From positions 189,174 to 253,173 of the forward strand of contig CAVVIO010000001.1 of the NCBI GenBank assembly GCA_963748095.1: DNA of 64,000 nt, written 5' to 3'. This document shows, in pieces, positions 35,841-45,600 of this stretch (within the stretch, counting starts at the first letter, position 1; each line of letters opens with the position of its first letter). Position numbers and translations under genes: made by a program. The notes beneath the pieces were generated by a model. It was not told where the DNA came from and did no database searches. It saw only the letters and a list, made by a program, of their open reading frames with translations. This stretch comes from CAVVIO01 sp963748095 (GTDB lineage Bacteria; Bacteroidota; Bacteroidia; Bacteroidales; UBA10428).

Positions 35841-38800
35841 CTAACGGATTATAATTTTACCTGTTTCACTACTTGTTCCGTTATCCTTTAACAATATGAA
35901 ATAAGTGCCCGGATTCAGGTTTACCTTCAATAGAATGTCATTTACTGGATGTGAAAAGGATCGTTGCAACACCAACTGAGACCGGGAATTATAGATGGAT
36001 AAGGAATTAAAAGGAGTTGTCCGTGAAATATGCAGTTTATCGTGTGCGGGATTCGGGTACACCGTTAATGATGAATTTTTGTTTTCGGAAAGTTTTATTA
36101 GTCCGGAGGGTTCCAATGTATTTGTAATAACATAATCACTGAAAGCCTGAAGGAAGCCATTGTAATAACTTCTTATATTGCCTCCCGAGTAACTTATTTT
36201 TATTTCATCACCATACCTCACGGAAGGAGAAAACATGAAAATCAGAGTATCATAATGAACCGTTACCGATTCTATTGTCACCGGTTCATCATTAAGGGTT
36301 ATTAAAAAAGAATCTTTTTCAATACCTGAATTAAGAAGGGGCCTGTCAACAAAAAGAAGAATAGAGTTGTAACCGGTACTGTCTCCCAGGATAGTGTCAC
36401 TAACTATCTGAGGAGGGTAACCTTCTGTTGTATTTATTACCGGTAAGTCGGAAAAGTTTTCCAGAGCGCCACCGTTAGCGGCTTCAACTCCGGTTCCTGA
36501 ATAAGTTAATGTAACGGTATCTTCATAATAGATCCTGTTTTCGGGCATCAGGACCAATACAGAAGAATCTCCTGTCATTAATCCGGCTGTTGTAACCGGA
36601 ATACTTGCTTTTCCTTTTATTCCGATTGTAAAATCAGCGGCATAAGATGCCGGGGAGCTCATTTTTTTATTCAAAGATAACCATACCGTGTCACCTTTAT
36701 CTTTTGTCTCAACAGATTCTATCCTGGGAATGGAACCGGGCGTCAGGTTGTCTACAAATGCCCCGCTAAATGGAAAAATACTTACGCTGTCTTCATTAAC
36801 AATATGTACCCGGAGTATAGGAAGCAGTAATTTTATCGGTATTCAGAATGGGTACGGCCAGGGTTATGACCAGCATACCTGAATCATCCGGTGCCAGTGA
36901 AATATCTGAGATGGGGATATCTGTTGTGCCATTTGTTTCGATATGTAATCCCGAAGGCAAAGATGGCCCTAATACAGGGCCATCCAATTTCAGTAATACT
37001 TTTTCGCTTTCCACGGCATTGGCTGATACAAATGACGGTGGTACCTGGGAAACGAACTTAATCCATTTCAGGATAAACAGTCTTCCCGAGCTGCCTTTGA
37101 AACGCAGGTATACGTCGTGCATACCTTTGGTATTGGTTACCGGACAGGAAAATGTTTTGAAAGTGCTCCAGTCGCCGGTACCGGATATGGGACATTCGGC
37201 AATCTTTTTCCCGTTGATCGAATCGAGCCATACTTCCACGGTTCCGCCTGTTCCTCCGCAGGCTGCAGTAAATTCAACAGAGTGTGCGGCTTTCGGGTAT
37301 TCCTTGTTCCCGAATTCCACGCCAGCATACAACGCCCAATCGTTATTGTTGATACTGTCCAGCTGGTAAATGCCGTCTTTTTTCCCATCGGCAATAGTGC
37401 CAAACTGATTAGCCGGACATTCGGCCAGTATCGGAGAATAGGCATCGCGATAAATATAATAATCGAAATAAGCGCTGCTGCCCGAAACATATAATCCCTG
37501 ACGGGTTCCTGTAAATGTTGAATAATCGGAATAGGAATCAATTGTTGAAATATCAAAGGTATTTCCCACTTTTGTCCAGTCGTACCCGTTATTGCTGAAG
37601 TAGCCGCTTACGCTGTGATTTGACCTGAATATTTTGAGTAACAATGTATCTCCTGCCGTGTTTGGAGTTTCGTATTTGGTACTGTTAAAGCTGAAAACAA
37701 CCACTTTCTGGTTGCTGTCATTTACCGAACTATACAGTTTCACAAAACTTTTTTCATCACCACGCATGATCTGCAGGCCTGCCTGGTTGTTTGTAGTAGC
37801 AGCATGAAAGTCGAGCCGTGTGATCAGTGAATAATTATGTTCTCCGTCGTTCTTGATAACTGTATTCGGTTTGGTCGAGTTTTTAGGTGATAATCGCAGC
37901 CATCCGGGCCGGTCGGTTAGTGAATGTGTATTATCAAGGGTATATCCCAGGAACGACCACTCCGGGTTTAGATTGCCGGAATCGAAAAAATCCGACTTTG
38001 GAACCATCCAGGGAATACCGTTGTCCGGCAGTTTTGGAGCTGTAAAGTACTTGTTTACCGGGTAATCGACAGTCGGTTTGTCATTCTGGTTATACCTTAC
38101 CTGGTTCAGAAGGCCCTGCCGTCCCTGTCCTTTCCACTCTCCCTTTGCATACAACGGATGAATTACCCAGCTGGTACTGTCATCGATCATAACAGCAGCC
38201 GAGGCATGGTTGGGACTTGTAAATTTTGAAGTGTTTTTCAGGGGATCGTTTTCATTAAAAAAATCACCCAGCATTTCCCACGAGCTTTGATCCGCTGTAA
38301 GGGTATCGCTGCGCATTACTTTTTGTCCCCCCGACAGATCCCTTGCGAATGAGTAATAATAGTAACCGTGGTATTTCCACATCACGGGTCCTTCTGCCCA
38401 GCTATACGGGTAGTCAGGCGCAGGATTCAGCCAGCTCAGATTATAGACTGTTCCGGTAGGTTGCCCGTCGTCACCCAGTTCCACGATACCGTTGTTGGGT
38501 TGCCCGTTTTTAACAACCAGGTACCATTTTCCGTCATCATCAATAAAGACGGAATTATCGTACCCCAGTCCGTAATTAAGGGTTGAGGGGTTGTTTACTT
38601 TTACCGGGTCGCTCCATGGCCCTCGCGGGTCATTTGCTGTAACAAAATACATGGTATTGGCACGTGAAAAGTAATCCCAGTAAAGGCCTTTGTATAAAAC
38701 CATCTGGCCTCCCCAGCATCCGCCACCGGGCCGATCGTCGTAATTCGACCAGGATGCTTTAACCGGTTGGGCAATGGCCTCCCAGTGAACCAGGTCGGTG

Positions 38801-39006
38801 GAATGATAAATTACCGGGGTTACATTGAAGGACGAGCCGGTAGTATAAAAATCATTTCCTATCCGGGTGAGTGTCGCATCGGGATGATCGCCCGGGATAA
38901 CCGGGTTCATGTAAGTCTGAAAAGAAGGCGACTGTGTATGCCCGATGCTGAACTCAAACAGTAACACAAGGAGTACAGTTAACATTTTCGATACGGATAA
39001 TTTCAT
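35841..39006 (-). CDS. GH43-like glycosidase with CBM6-like and T9SS domains, frameshifted
   Basis: A signal peptide is followed by a five-bladed GH43 catalytic domain: NPVIPGDHPDATLTRIGNDF (catalytic base D43) and SWAEGPVMW (acid E205). A beta-sandwich follows (about 350-520), then a CBM6-like module (TGGTVEVWLDSINGKKIAECP... VYLRFKGSSGRLFILKWIKF), SWM-type repeats and a C-terminal T9SS sorting domain (VYPNPAHDKLHISR... GTYFILLKD). The frame breaks at about 36797-36805: after SYTPGTY it reads C-stop, but dropping one base continues VNEDSVSIFPFSGAFVDN through to the second frame, whose first Met is at 36674. Reading through gives about 1054 residues with no other fault. Likely acts with the GH51-like enzyme downstream on arabinan or arabinoxylan; the break is probably an extra base in the assembly. 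Confidence 0.85.
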
Positions 39007-39248
39007 GTCTGTTATTTTGTGTCAGATAATTCTGACCGGTTAAAAATTAGTTTACCGGATATCTTTCCTATTCTTTTTGATACCCGGGAAAATATCTCAT
39101 GGATTCAAATATAATGAAAATGCCGGCTTGTAACTATTTATCCTGTGCTATATCAAACAAACATGAAAATTAGAAACAGGTAACTTTCAAAGAAACAGTA
39201 ATAAAGAAGGAGTAAAAAGTTTGTTTCTTTTATAAAAAACAAAATGGT

Positions 39249-39524
39249 TTACTGTGGTAACTTCTGTTCAATTGTGGTGACGGCATGCGTGTCTGTTGAA
39301 TCACATTCCATACTGGTTACTTCATTATTACAATTAGTAAAATAAACATAATGTCCCCGGTCATAAAAACAATATACTTTACAACCATCGTGTTCAAATA
39401 AATACTCCACCTCGTAGGTTTTGTTGTTTTCAGGCCTCACCTGTGAAATGGGTTGTTGTGTACTGCATGAAAAGAGAGGAATAAAAAGGATGAATAAAGC
39501 TGCCGTTTTGATGAGTGTTTTCAT
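39249..39524 (-). CDS. DUF4884-type small lipoprotein (intact copy)
   Basis: 91 residues from the ATG at 39524; the frame stays open 39 codons further upstream, but that part is the duplicated 5' leader. The lipoprotein signal ends in LFIPLFSC, then comes a short domain NKTYEVEYLFEHDGCKVYCFYDRGHYVYFTNC that I recognise as DUF4884. Four cysteines follow the lipid-anchor cysteine, in DGCKVYC, TNC and MEC. Function unknown. A near copy with no start codon lies 2951 bp to the right. Confidence 0.82.
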   Translation of the reverse strand: MKTLIKTAALFILFIPLFSCSTQQPISQVRPENNKTYEVEYLFEHDGCKVYCFYDRGHYVYFTNCNNEVTSMECDSTDTHAVTTIEQKLPQ

Positions 39525-39656
39525 GGTGGTTAAATTTTGGTTTATGAATAAATGTATACAAGGGAGATGCCAAACTTTTACATTCTTTCTGTTTAGTAAA
39601 AGATTTGAGTTTGAAAAGGTAAAATGACGATCAATCATCAAAATTCCGGAAGATTC
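39290..39656 (+). repeat. Left copy of 0.36-kb direct duplication
   Basis: Pairs without gaps with 42241-42607 at a constant offset of 2951 bases. By hand count, 39301-39656 has 16 differences in 356 positions. It covers most of the DUF4884 gene plus 132 bp of its 5' leader. The right edge is sharp, after AGATTC, and cuts into the 3' end of a ruined lipoprotein gene. The left edge fades inside the coding sequence. Confidence 0.9.
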
Positions 39657-40243
39657 GTCTCCATAGACAAATCCGGTTATTGCCAGTGTTGGTTTTTTCG
39701 CCCTTTTTTAAGGTTTTGGCAACAGGTGTGAGGGTAAGATCGACAAGCTTTCCGAGCGACCAATCGCTGAAGTGCGTGGTTTCAACAGATACAGTTTTAG
39801 CAGCGGGATCAATAGCACTTTTCAAGTACTGTCATTTTCCTGAAATACGATCCAAAGGAATTCCGGGGGAACTGATGATAACAACTCGTCGGTATAATGA
39901 AAAGTAAGCGTTACGGGTTTATCAAAAGTCAAAACTTCGGGGTCCAGGCGATAACCCTTTCCCAGACCTAGTGGTGCTTGGTTAGACAGGGGCTGGATAG
40001 TAATTACCGTCTGATCCGGCAGCGCCCCTAGGGAATATCCACCGACAGCAGTCCGTTGGATGAGCTGGCAATACCGCCATCGGGTCCGATAGTTGTTTCG
40101 TCAGCCGGACCGGCGGGCTGTCCTGTTTCAGTAATTACTGGTTGATCCGGGGTTTTTACCACAGAATTATCATCCTTTTTACTGACGCTTAGAAATACTA
40201 TTATTAATAGACTCCAGCGTATACAACTAAAGATATTTTTCAT
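39631..40243 (-). pseudogene. Ruined lipoprotein gene
   Basis: Begins at 40243 with MKNIFSCIRWSLLIIVFLSV-SKKDD, a lipoprotein signal whose anchoring cysteine is replaced (VSKKDD where CSKKDD is normal), followed by GPDGGIASSSNGLLSVDIP and a stop at 40028. One frame over, the reading continues as GALPDQTVITIQPLSNQAPLGLGKGYRLDPEVLTF until a TGA near 39826, then shifts again to KSAIDPAAKTVSVETTHFSDWSLG until 39631. The pattern (GGxxxS-x-G-LSVDIP-GAL, then HFSDW) resembles ZU5/adhesin-like lipoproteins. It has two frame breaks, an in-frame stop and a lost lipobox, and its end is overrun by the DUF4884 duplication. It is a true pseudogene. Confidence 0.8.
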
Positions 40244-40390
40244 ACCTAAATGAATTTTGATTAATTATTTCAGTCCGTTCATAGGCTTGTTAAAATAACT
40301 TATTGGTCATTTTTAAATAATACTGTAAATAAGGGATATTTTAATGCCGCGGATTCGGCATTTTTATTATTGATATTTTACTCAACTGTA

Positions 40391-40411
40391 ATGAAAGTAA
40401 TGAGTTATAAA
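40391..40411 (+). repeat. 21-bp direct repeat left of the aldo/keto reductase gene
   Basis: The 21 bases beginning ATGAAAGTAATGAG recur exactly at 42094-42114, and weaker similarity continues a few bases to the right. The pair brackets the aldo/keto reductase gene, 53 bases from its 3' end and 293 bases from its 5' end. Confidence 0.75.
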
Positions 40412-40463
40412 CTCAGTGTTCATGAATCATCGGGAAGATTTCTATTTTTTAAGGATTTTGATT

Positions 40464-41801
40464 TTATGAAATACTAAGACTTAAATTATTATGTGCAATT
40501 GCTAAAAGTGCATGTATTGATACTCCATAAGGACAAGATGCTTCACAATATCCTATGCAATCCAGACATTTTTCTGATCTGGAACCAGATAATTCAAAAT
40601 ATTTCTGAATGGCATACTTTTCCCTGCCCTGTGCCATAAAGTAATGATTATAACGCATTATTGTATTTACAGGTACATTATAAGGACAATTACTTTCACA
40701 AATTCCACAAGCATGGCGGCAATATAAATGGCCACAGGTATTTTTGAGTGAATTAATTATAGAAATATTTTTTGTTGTAAACCGGATTCCTGATAAATTA
40801 ACATAGTCTTTTACATCCTCAAATGTCCTGAATGATATAAGTGCAGAATGCACAGATGGATTTTTTAGTACAAAACCAATAGCGGCTTCTTTTCTGGCAT
40901 TATTATCGAATATCTGATTTTTCTGTAAAAAAGATTCAGCTTTTTTCTGTTTTTCAATGATAGCGTCATAAAATTTCCTGTAGTTTTCAGGAATTGGTTT
41001 ATCCTCATTTATGTAATTCTTAAGATGTTCTATTATGTATAAATAATTTCCTCCAAAGGGATCAGTTTTCATAAGCGTGGTACCAATATTCTTTTTTATA
41101 CATACTTTAAGAATGTTTTCCCCCATTTCCTGTTGGAGATAATTGTATACAAACAGGACTAAATCAAACCGACCATCCTCAGCAGCCTTACAAATAATTT
41201 TCTCCATGCTTTCTTCAGGTTCTGTTCCCATATTAGATCCATGACATGACACGCCGCAATATTTAACCCTTCCTTCATTTTTCAGTTGTTTAAATGCTTG
41301 ATGAAAAGCTTTATTTTCAACTGCTTTGCTTGAACTGGCATTCCAGAGCATAAGTCCGTCAAGGTAATCTGTGTTTAGTCTTTCGAGACATTTTCGCACA
41401 CGACTGACAATATATTCTCTGGTATCTGTTTCTGTGATGCCAATCTTTGTGTTGAGGAAAATTGAACTTCTGTTATATCCCTTTATTGCCCTTCCAACCA
41501 TTAATTCATTATTTCCATTTCCATAAAATTCTGCAGTGTCAATGAAATTAACTCCAGCATCAATAGCTGATTTCAATACATTTTCATTAGTAATATTAGC
41601 CGAACCACATCCAATGTCCGATATCCTGAATCCTGTACGTCCAAGAACTCTGTATTCTTTAATTACCTGTTGCTCTGGTTTTTTGCTGAAATGATGATCT
41701 TCGTTTATCTTCCCACTATATATAAATCCGGTTCCAGCACCAACCAGACCAAGCGACGATTTTGTCAAAAAATCTCTACGGTTAATTTTTTTTGTTTTCA
41801 T
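40464..41801 (-). CDS. Aldo/keto reductase with C-terminal 4Fe-4S clusters, Tat-exported
   Basis: 445 residues. The N-terminus KKINRRDFLTKSSLGLVGAG is a twin-arginine signal. The AKR barrel has the catalytic set: Asp and Tyr in GVNFIDTAEFYGNG, Lys in FLNTKIG and His in YCGVSCHGS. After residue 350 come ferredoxin-like cysteine clusters, CRHACGICESNCPYNVP and CLDCIGYCEASCPYG, enough for two 4Fe-4S clusters. This domain order is known among Bacteroidota AKRs. It probably reduces a sugar or carbonyl compound with electron input from the clusters, outside the cytoplasm. It sits in a rearranged patch between two copies of a DUF4884 gene. Confidence 0.9.
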   Translation of the reverse strand: MKTKKINRRDFLTKSSLGLVGAGTGFIYSGKINEDHHFSKKPEQQVIKEYRVLGRTGFRISDIGCGSANITNENVLKSAIDAGVNFIDTAEFYGNGNNELMVGRAIKGYNRSSIFLNTKIGITETDTREYIVSRVRKCLERLNTDYLDGLMLWNASSSKAVENKAFHQAFKQLKNEGRVKYCGVSCHGSNMGTEPEESMEKIICKAAEDGRFDLVLFVYNYLQQEMGENILKVCIKKNIGTTLMKTDPFGGNYLYIIEHLKNYINEDKPIPENYRKFYDAIIEKQKKAESFLQKNQIFDNNARKEAAIGFVLKNPSVHSALISFRTFEDVKDYVNLSGIRFTTKNISIINSLKNTCGHLYCRHACGICESNCPYNVPVNTIMRYNHYFMAQGREKYAIQKYFELSGSRSEKCLDCIGYCEASCPYGVSIHALLAIAHNNLSLSIS

Positions 41802-42199
41802 TAGTGTTTGTTTGGCTTATAGAAGGTTTTTTTAGCGATATATTTAATCAATGGTATGTAGAAAACATAATTCAAGTTAATAAAATATGGGATATTATCC
41901 AACTAACTTATTCAAAATTAGCATATATCGAAATTAAAGTCAAGATTTCTTTTGATTGCTTTAAAGGCGAAAATTTCAGGTTAATTCTATGATAAAAGTG
42001 TTACGTTGGGTTTCCGCTAACAAGCACATAGGACTACTTGCCTGCAAAAGGAAGGGGGATGGCTCTATGTTAGAGATGTTTTACACAGCCGGGATGAAAG
42101 TAATGAGTTATAAATTCAATGCACACGCATACTCGTCAGTAAACGAGGACGAGAAAATTATAGCTTCCAAAGTTTTAACCCTTGAAAATTAACACCAAT
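41802..42199. other. 398-bp region upstream of the aldo/keto reductase gene
   Basis: Holds the promoter side of the reductase gene and a plus-strand frame of 67 codons (41989-42192, beginning MIKVLRWVSANKHIG). That frame contains the second copy of the 21-bp repeat (42094-42114). It resembles no family I know and could be a fragment of a lost gene. No terminator or RNA was seen. Confidence 0.4.
42094..42114 (+). repeat. 21-bp direct repeat right of the aldo/keto reductase gene
   Basis: Exact partner of 40391-40411, in the same orientation, 1703 bp away. Confidence 0.75.
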
Positions 42200-42475
42200 T
42201 TATTTTGGAACATTGTTTACCATTGTATTCACCACGTCTGTTTCGGTTGAATCGTTTTCCATACTGGTTACTATATTATTACAATTAGTAAAATAAACAT
42301 AATGTCCCCGGTCATAAAAACAATATACTTTACAGCCGTCGTGTTCAAATAAATATTCCACCTCGTAGGTTTTGTTGTTTCCAGGCCTTATCTGTGAAAT
42401 GGGTTGTTGTGTACTGCATGAAAAGAGAGGAATAAAAAGGATGAATAAAGCTGAAGTTTTGATGAGTGTTTTTAT
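42200..42475 (-). pseudogene. DUF4884 copy lacking a start codon
   Basis: The same 92-codon frame as the intact copy at 39249-39524, ending in TAA at 42200-42202, but the start codon is ATA (42475-42473) instead of ATG. The upstream frame has a TGA, and no ATG, GTG or TTG lies between it and the ATA. The body is otherwise open (KTLIKTSALFILFIPLFSC, then YEVEYLFEHDGCKVYCFYDRG) and differs at the C-terminus (VVNTMVNNVPK). It could be made only from an ATA start, so it is probably silent. Confidence 0.75.
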
Positions 42476-42607
42476 GGTGGTTAAATTTTGGTTTATGTAT
42501 AAATGTATACAAGGGAGATGCCAAACTTTTACATTCTTTCAGTTTAGTAAAAGATTTGAGTTTGAAAAGGTAAAATGACGATCAATCATCAAAATTCCGG
42601 AAGATTC
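42241..42607 (+). repeat. Right copy of 0.36-kb direct duplication
   Basis: Partner of 39290-39656. Of the 16 differences counted, only two lie in the 132-bp non-coding leader and 14 in the coding part. The right edge is at the same AGATTC. Confidence 0.9.
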
Positions 42608-42672
42608 ATTTCTTTTGTCAATTCCTGTTAACCCGGCATGCCTGCTAATTCCTGAGCTTATATCAACGGAGA

Positions 42673-45600
42673 TTATTTTATTTTAATTGTTTTGATTTCA
42701 TTGTTTGCACTAAAGGTTGGGAAATACATTAATTCGATTTTTGCCGGATTTATTGTATATACACCTGTGTACCTCGGGACAAGCTCAATCACGAAAGAAT
42801 AATTGCCTTTTGACAGGGATTCACAAAAGACAGAAGTTTCATTTTTGAAGTATTCACGGTGTGATTCATTCCCATAGTAGTTTTTTTTGTCGGAATATGA
42901 GCAACCTGCCGGTATCGGAATGTTTATCATAACATATTCCGCATCTTTTTTCACAGTTACATGTACAACAAGTTTTACTTCTTTACCGGCTGTTAAAACA
43001 GGAGCCGGTTCCGGATCAAAATGGCTTGTTATTTCAAAATCTTCATTTTTAACCTTCGGAGAACTGTTCCAGTATCTTTGATAGCTGGTAAAATAAACCG
43101 GAAAATCACCTGATTTTGAAATTCCCAAATGACTTTCAGGATCAACTTTCATTTCAAATGGAAATTCCGTAACCGTTTTATTTATATCTCCTCTAATTGT
43201 TAAAGCCGGTTTGGTTAATTTAGTTTTATTTCCCAGCAAATCCGGTAAAATCGTCTCTACAATCTGCGAAGATTCATAGGTGTTTCTCCAATATCCGCGT
43301 TTTCTGTTTTCCAGGAAGTAGTTACGGATCTTTCCCAATGTTTCGTTATGATCCAGGGAATCGGATTTTAATATACGATAGACCAGCAACGTATTTTGCA
43401 GATCATTTGTCAGTAAATTGTATCCCTGTTGTTCATCAGTATAATAGACATTTCCAAACAACGTTGTTTTTTTATAAGATGCCAGTGTATCCAGGTTGTA
43501 ATTGAGATTACACAATTGTTTTAAGCGTATGATCTCAAGAATTTCACTAAATGACAACTTTCTTGTTTTTTCCAGGCCGGAAATATATGACTGAAAGTTA
43601 ACACTGGCTTCGAGCAGATTTAAGATTTTCAATATTCTGACCCGGGTATAAAAATCCTGTTTGTTTTCAAGTTTCCAGATCAAATTTTCAATGATCTGAT
43701 CCTTATTAATCTGTGATTCATACCCGAGACTTTCTGCATGCGAAAGTGCTTCGAGAACATGCAGGCTTATCCATAAGTTTTCATTTGAGTCTTTCCACCA
43801 GCCCCATAATCCGTTTTCCTTTTGGTTTTTTCTTAAAAGACGGATTAGCTTTATAACCTCATTCTCATTTTTGAATCTTTCGCCTTTATATCCGGCAATA
43901 TTTTTTTCTGCCAGCAAAGCCTTGAGCTTGGAGGCCAATTGTTCATTGCAGGAATATTTATAGTGGATTATATGACTGATCTCGTCCTCCAGGATATTCA
44001 GAATATCAGCCCGGGCATACAAACTTACCTTACCTAATCCCGGATTAAAAGCTAATTGCAGGGTTGTGTCTTTATCAAGCACATAAAACTTTCCGTCCGT
44101 TTCTTCCAGCCCGACGGGAAAGACAGGGATCTTCCTGATTTCGCCATCGAAATAACCGTCTTCTTTTTCAAGAAAGTATTTTACAGACAGGGAATCATTC
44201 AATGCAACTACCGGTAATGTATCGACTATTGAATTGGTGCAGTACCCTGTGTCGACAAATTTGTTATCACCGTTTATTTCAAATTGTCGTGCGACATTTA
44301 TCGAATCGGAAGTATAATTCAGGACTTTCCCCAGCGCGTAAGTTGTATCTGTCCGTACAAGGAATCTCGGGACAGCAAGCTGTGCCATCAGGGGTTTATA
44401 TGATTTTATCATACCTTCTGTATGGCCGGATTGCCTTTTACTGCCCATTGCGAGGAAATAGGTTTCCCAGCTGGTGACATCATCCGGAAAAGTGACGTCA
44501 AAACCTGCTTTCCCGTCTTCATCGGTTGTTAGTTTTGGTCTCCAGAAAGCATAATCGGAAAAGTTTTCCCGTATGGAACTTGATTTTGTTGCTGCCTCAA
44601 AAAAAGTGTTATCATAGTCGGCTCCTTTACTGGAAGGATCCTTTGCCAGCCGATATGTTCCCGGCAGGGTCTCTATTATAACAACACCATTAGCACCCCT
44701 GGAACCATAAATAGCAGTTGCATTTTCATCTATAAGCGTTTCAATCTTTTGGATTTTTGCCGGATCCAGTTCCGAAATATCACCGGTATAAACATTTCCG
44801 TTTACAATAATCAAGGGAGTTTTATCAAATTCAACAGTTGAATTACCACGTATTCTAATTTCCATGCCATTGCCGGGACCTCCTTTTGATACAATAGCTA
44901 CACCCGCAACTTTTCCCTGTAAACTCTGAGATATATTACCGCTTATTCCCGGGATACCCCTTATAAGATTTTTAGATACCACTGTTATTGCTGAAGCGGT
45001 CAGCGTTGATTTTTTAGTAGTTCCATATCCTATCACTACAACCTCATCAAGATGCATCTCGCCGGGAGATAAATGAGCATCTACCACATTGTTATATTCA
45101 ATGGATTTGTCAACAGGAACATACCCGATGAATGAGAAATTCAGCATGGTTTTCCCTACAGGCACTTTCAACGAATAATATCCGCTAATATCCGTAAGGG
45201 TTCCATAGGTAGTTCCATTAATCAATACATTTACTCCCGGCAACGGTTCTCCTGATTTTGCATCATACACATGGCCTTCAACCACATCACCTACGCCTGT
45301 ATACCTGAATTGCTGCTGATATCTGTTATAGATCTGCCTGAGTTCTTTCTCCTCGTCATTGTAGTATGGATATGGTTTAAACAGTGTTTCTTCAATTAAT
45401 TTGCTTACATAAATACTAAATGTATCTTTTTTTAAAATATGTGGTTGGGTGAATTTATAATAATTAATCCCGTTTGGCTGAATGTATACGGAATCTTCGA
45501 TTTGGTATTTTGCCCCGGAATAGAAAAGAATTAATTTATAATATCCTTTTTGCAATTCATGTATCAGTGAAGTATTGCCCGGATAAACCCGCAAAAACTC

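Noticed and set aside
39421..39627. Plus-strand frames of 68 codons present in both copies of the DUF4884 duplication
   Set aside because: They are antisense to the lipoprotein signal and leader; their repetition only reflects the duplication.
41989..42192. Plus-strand 67-codon frame as a gene
   Set aside because: No similarity, no promoter, and part of it is the 21-bp repeat; kept only as a note under the intergenic region.
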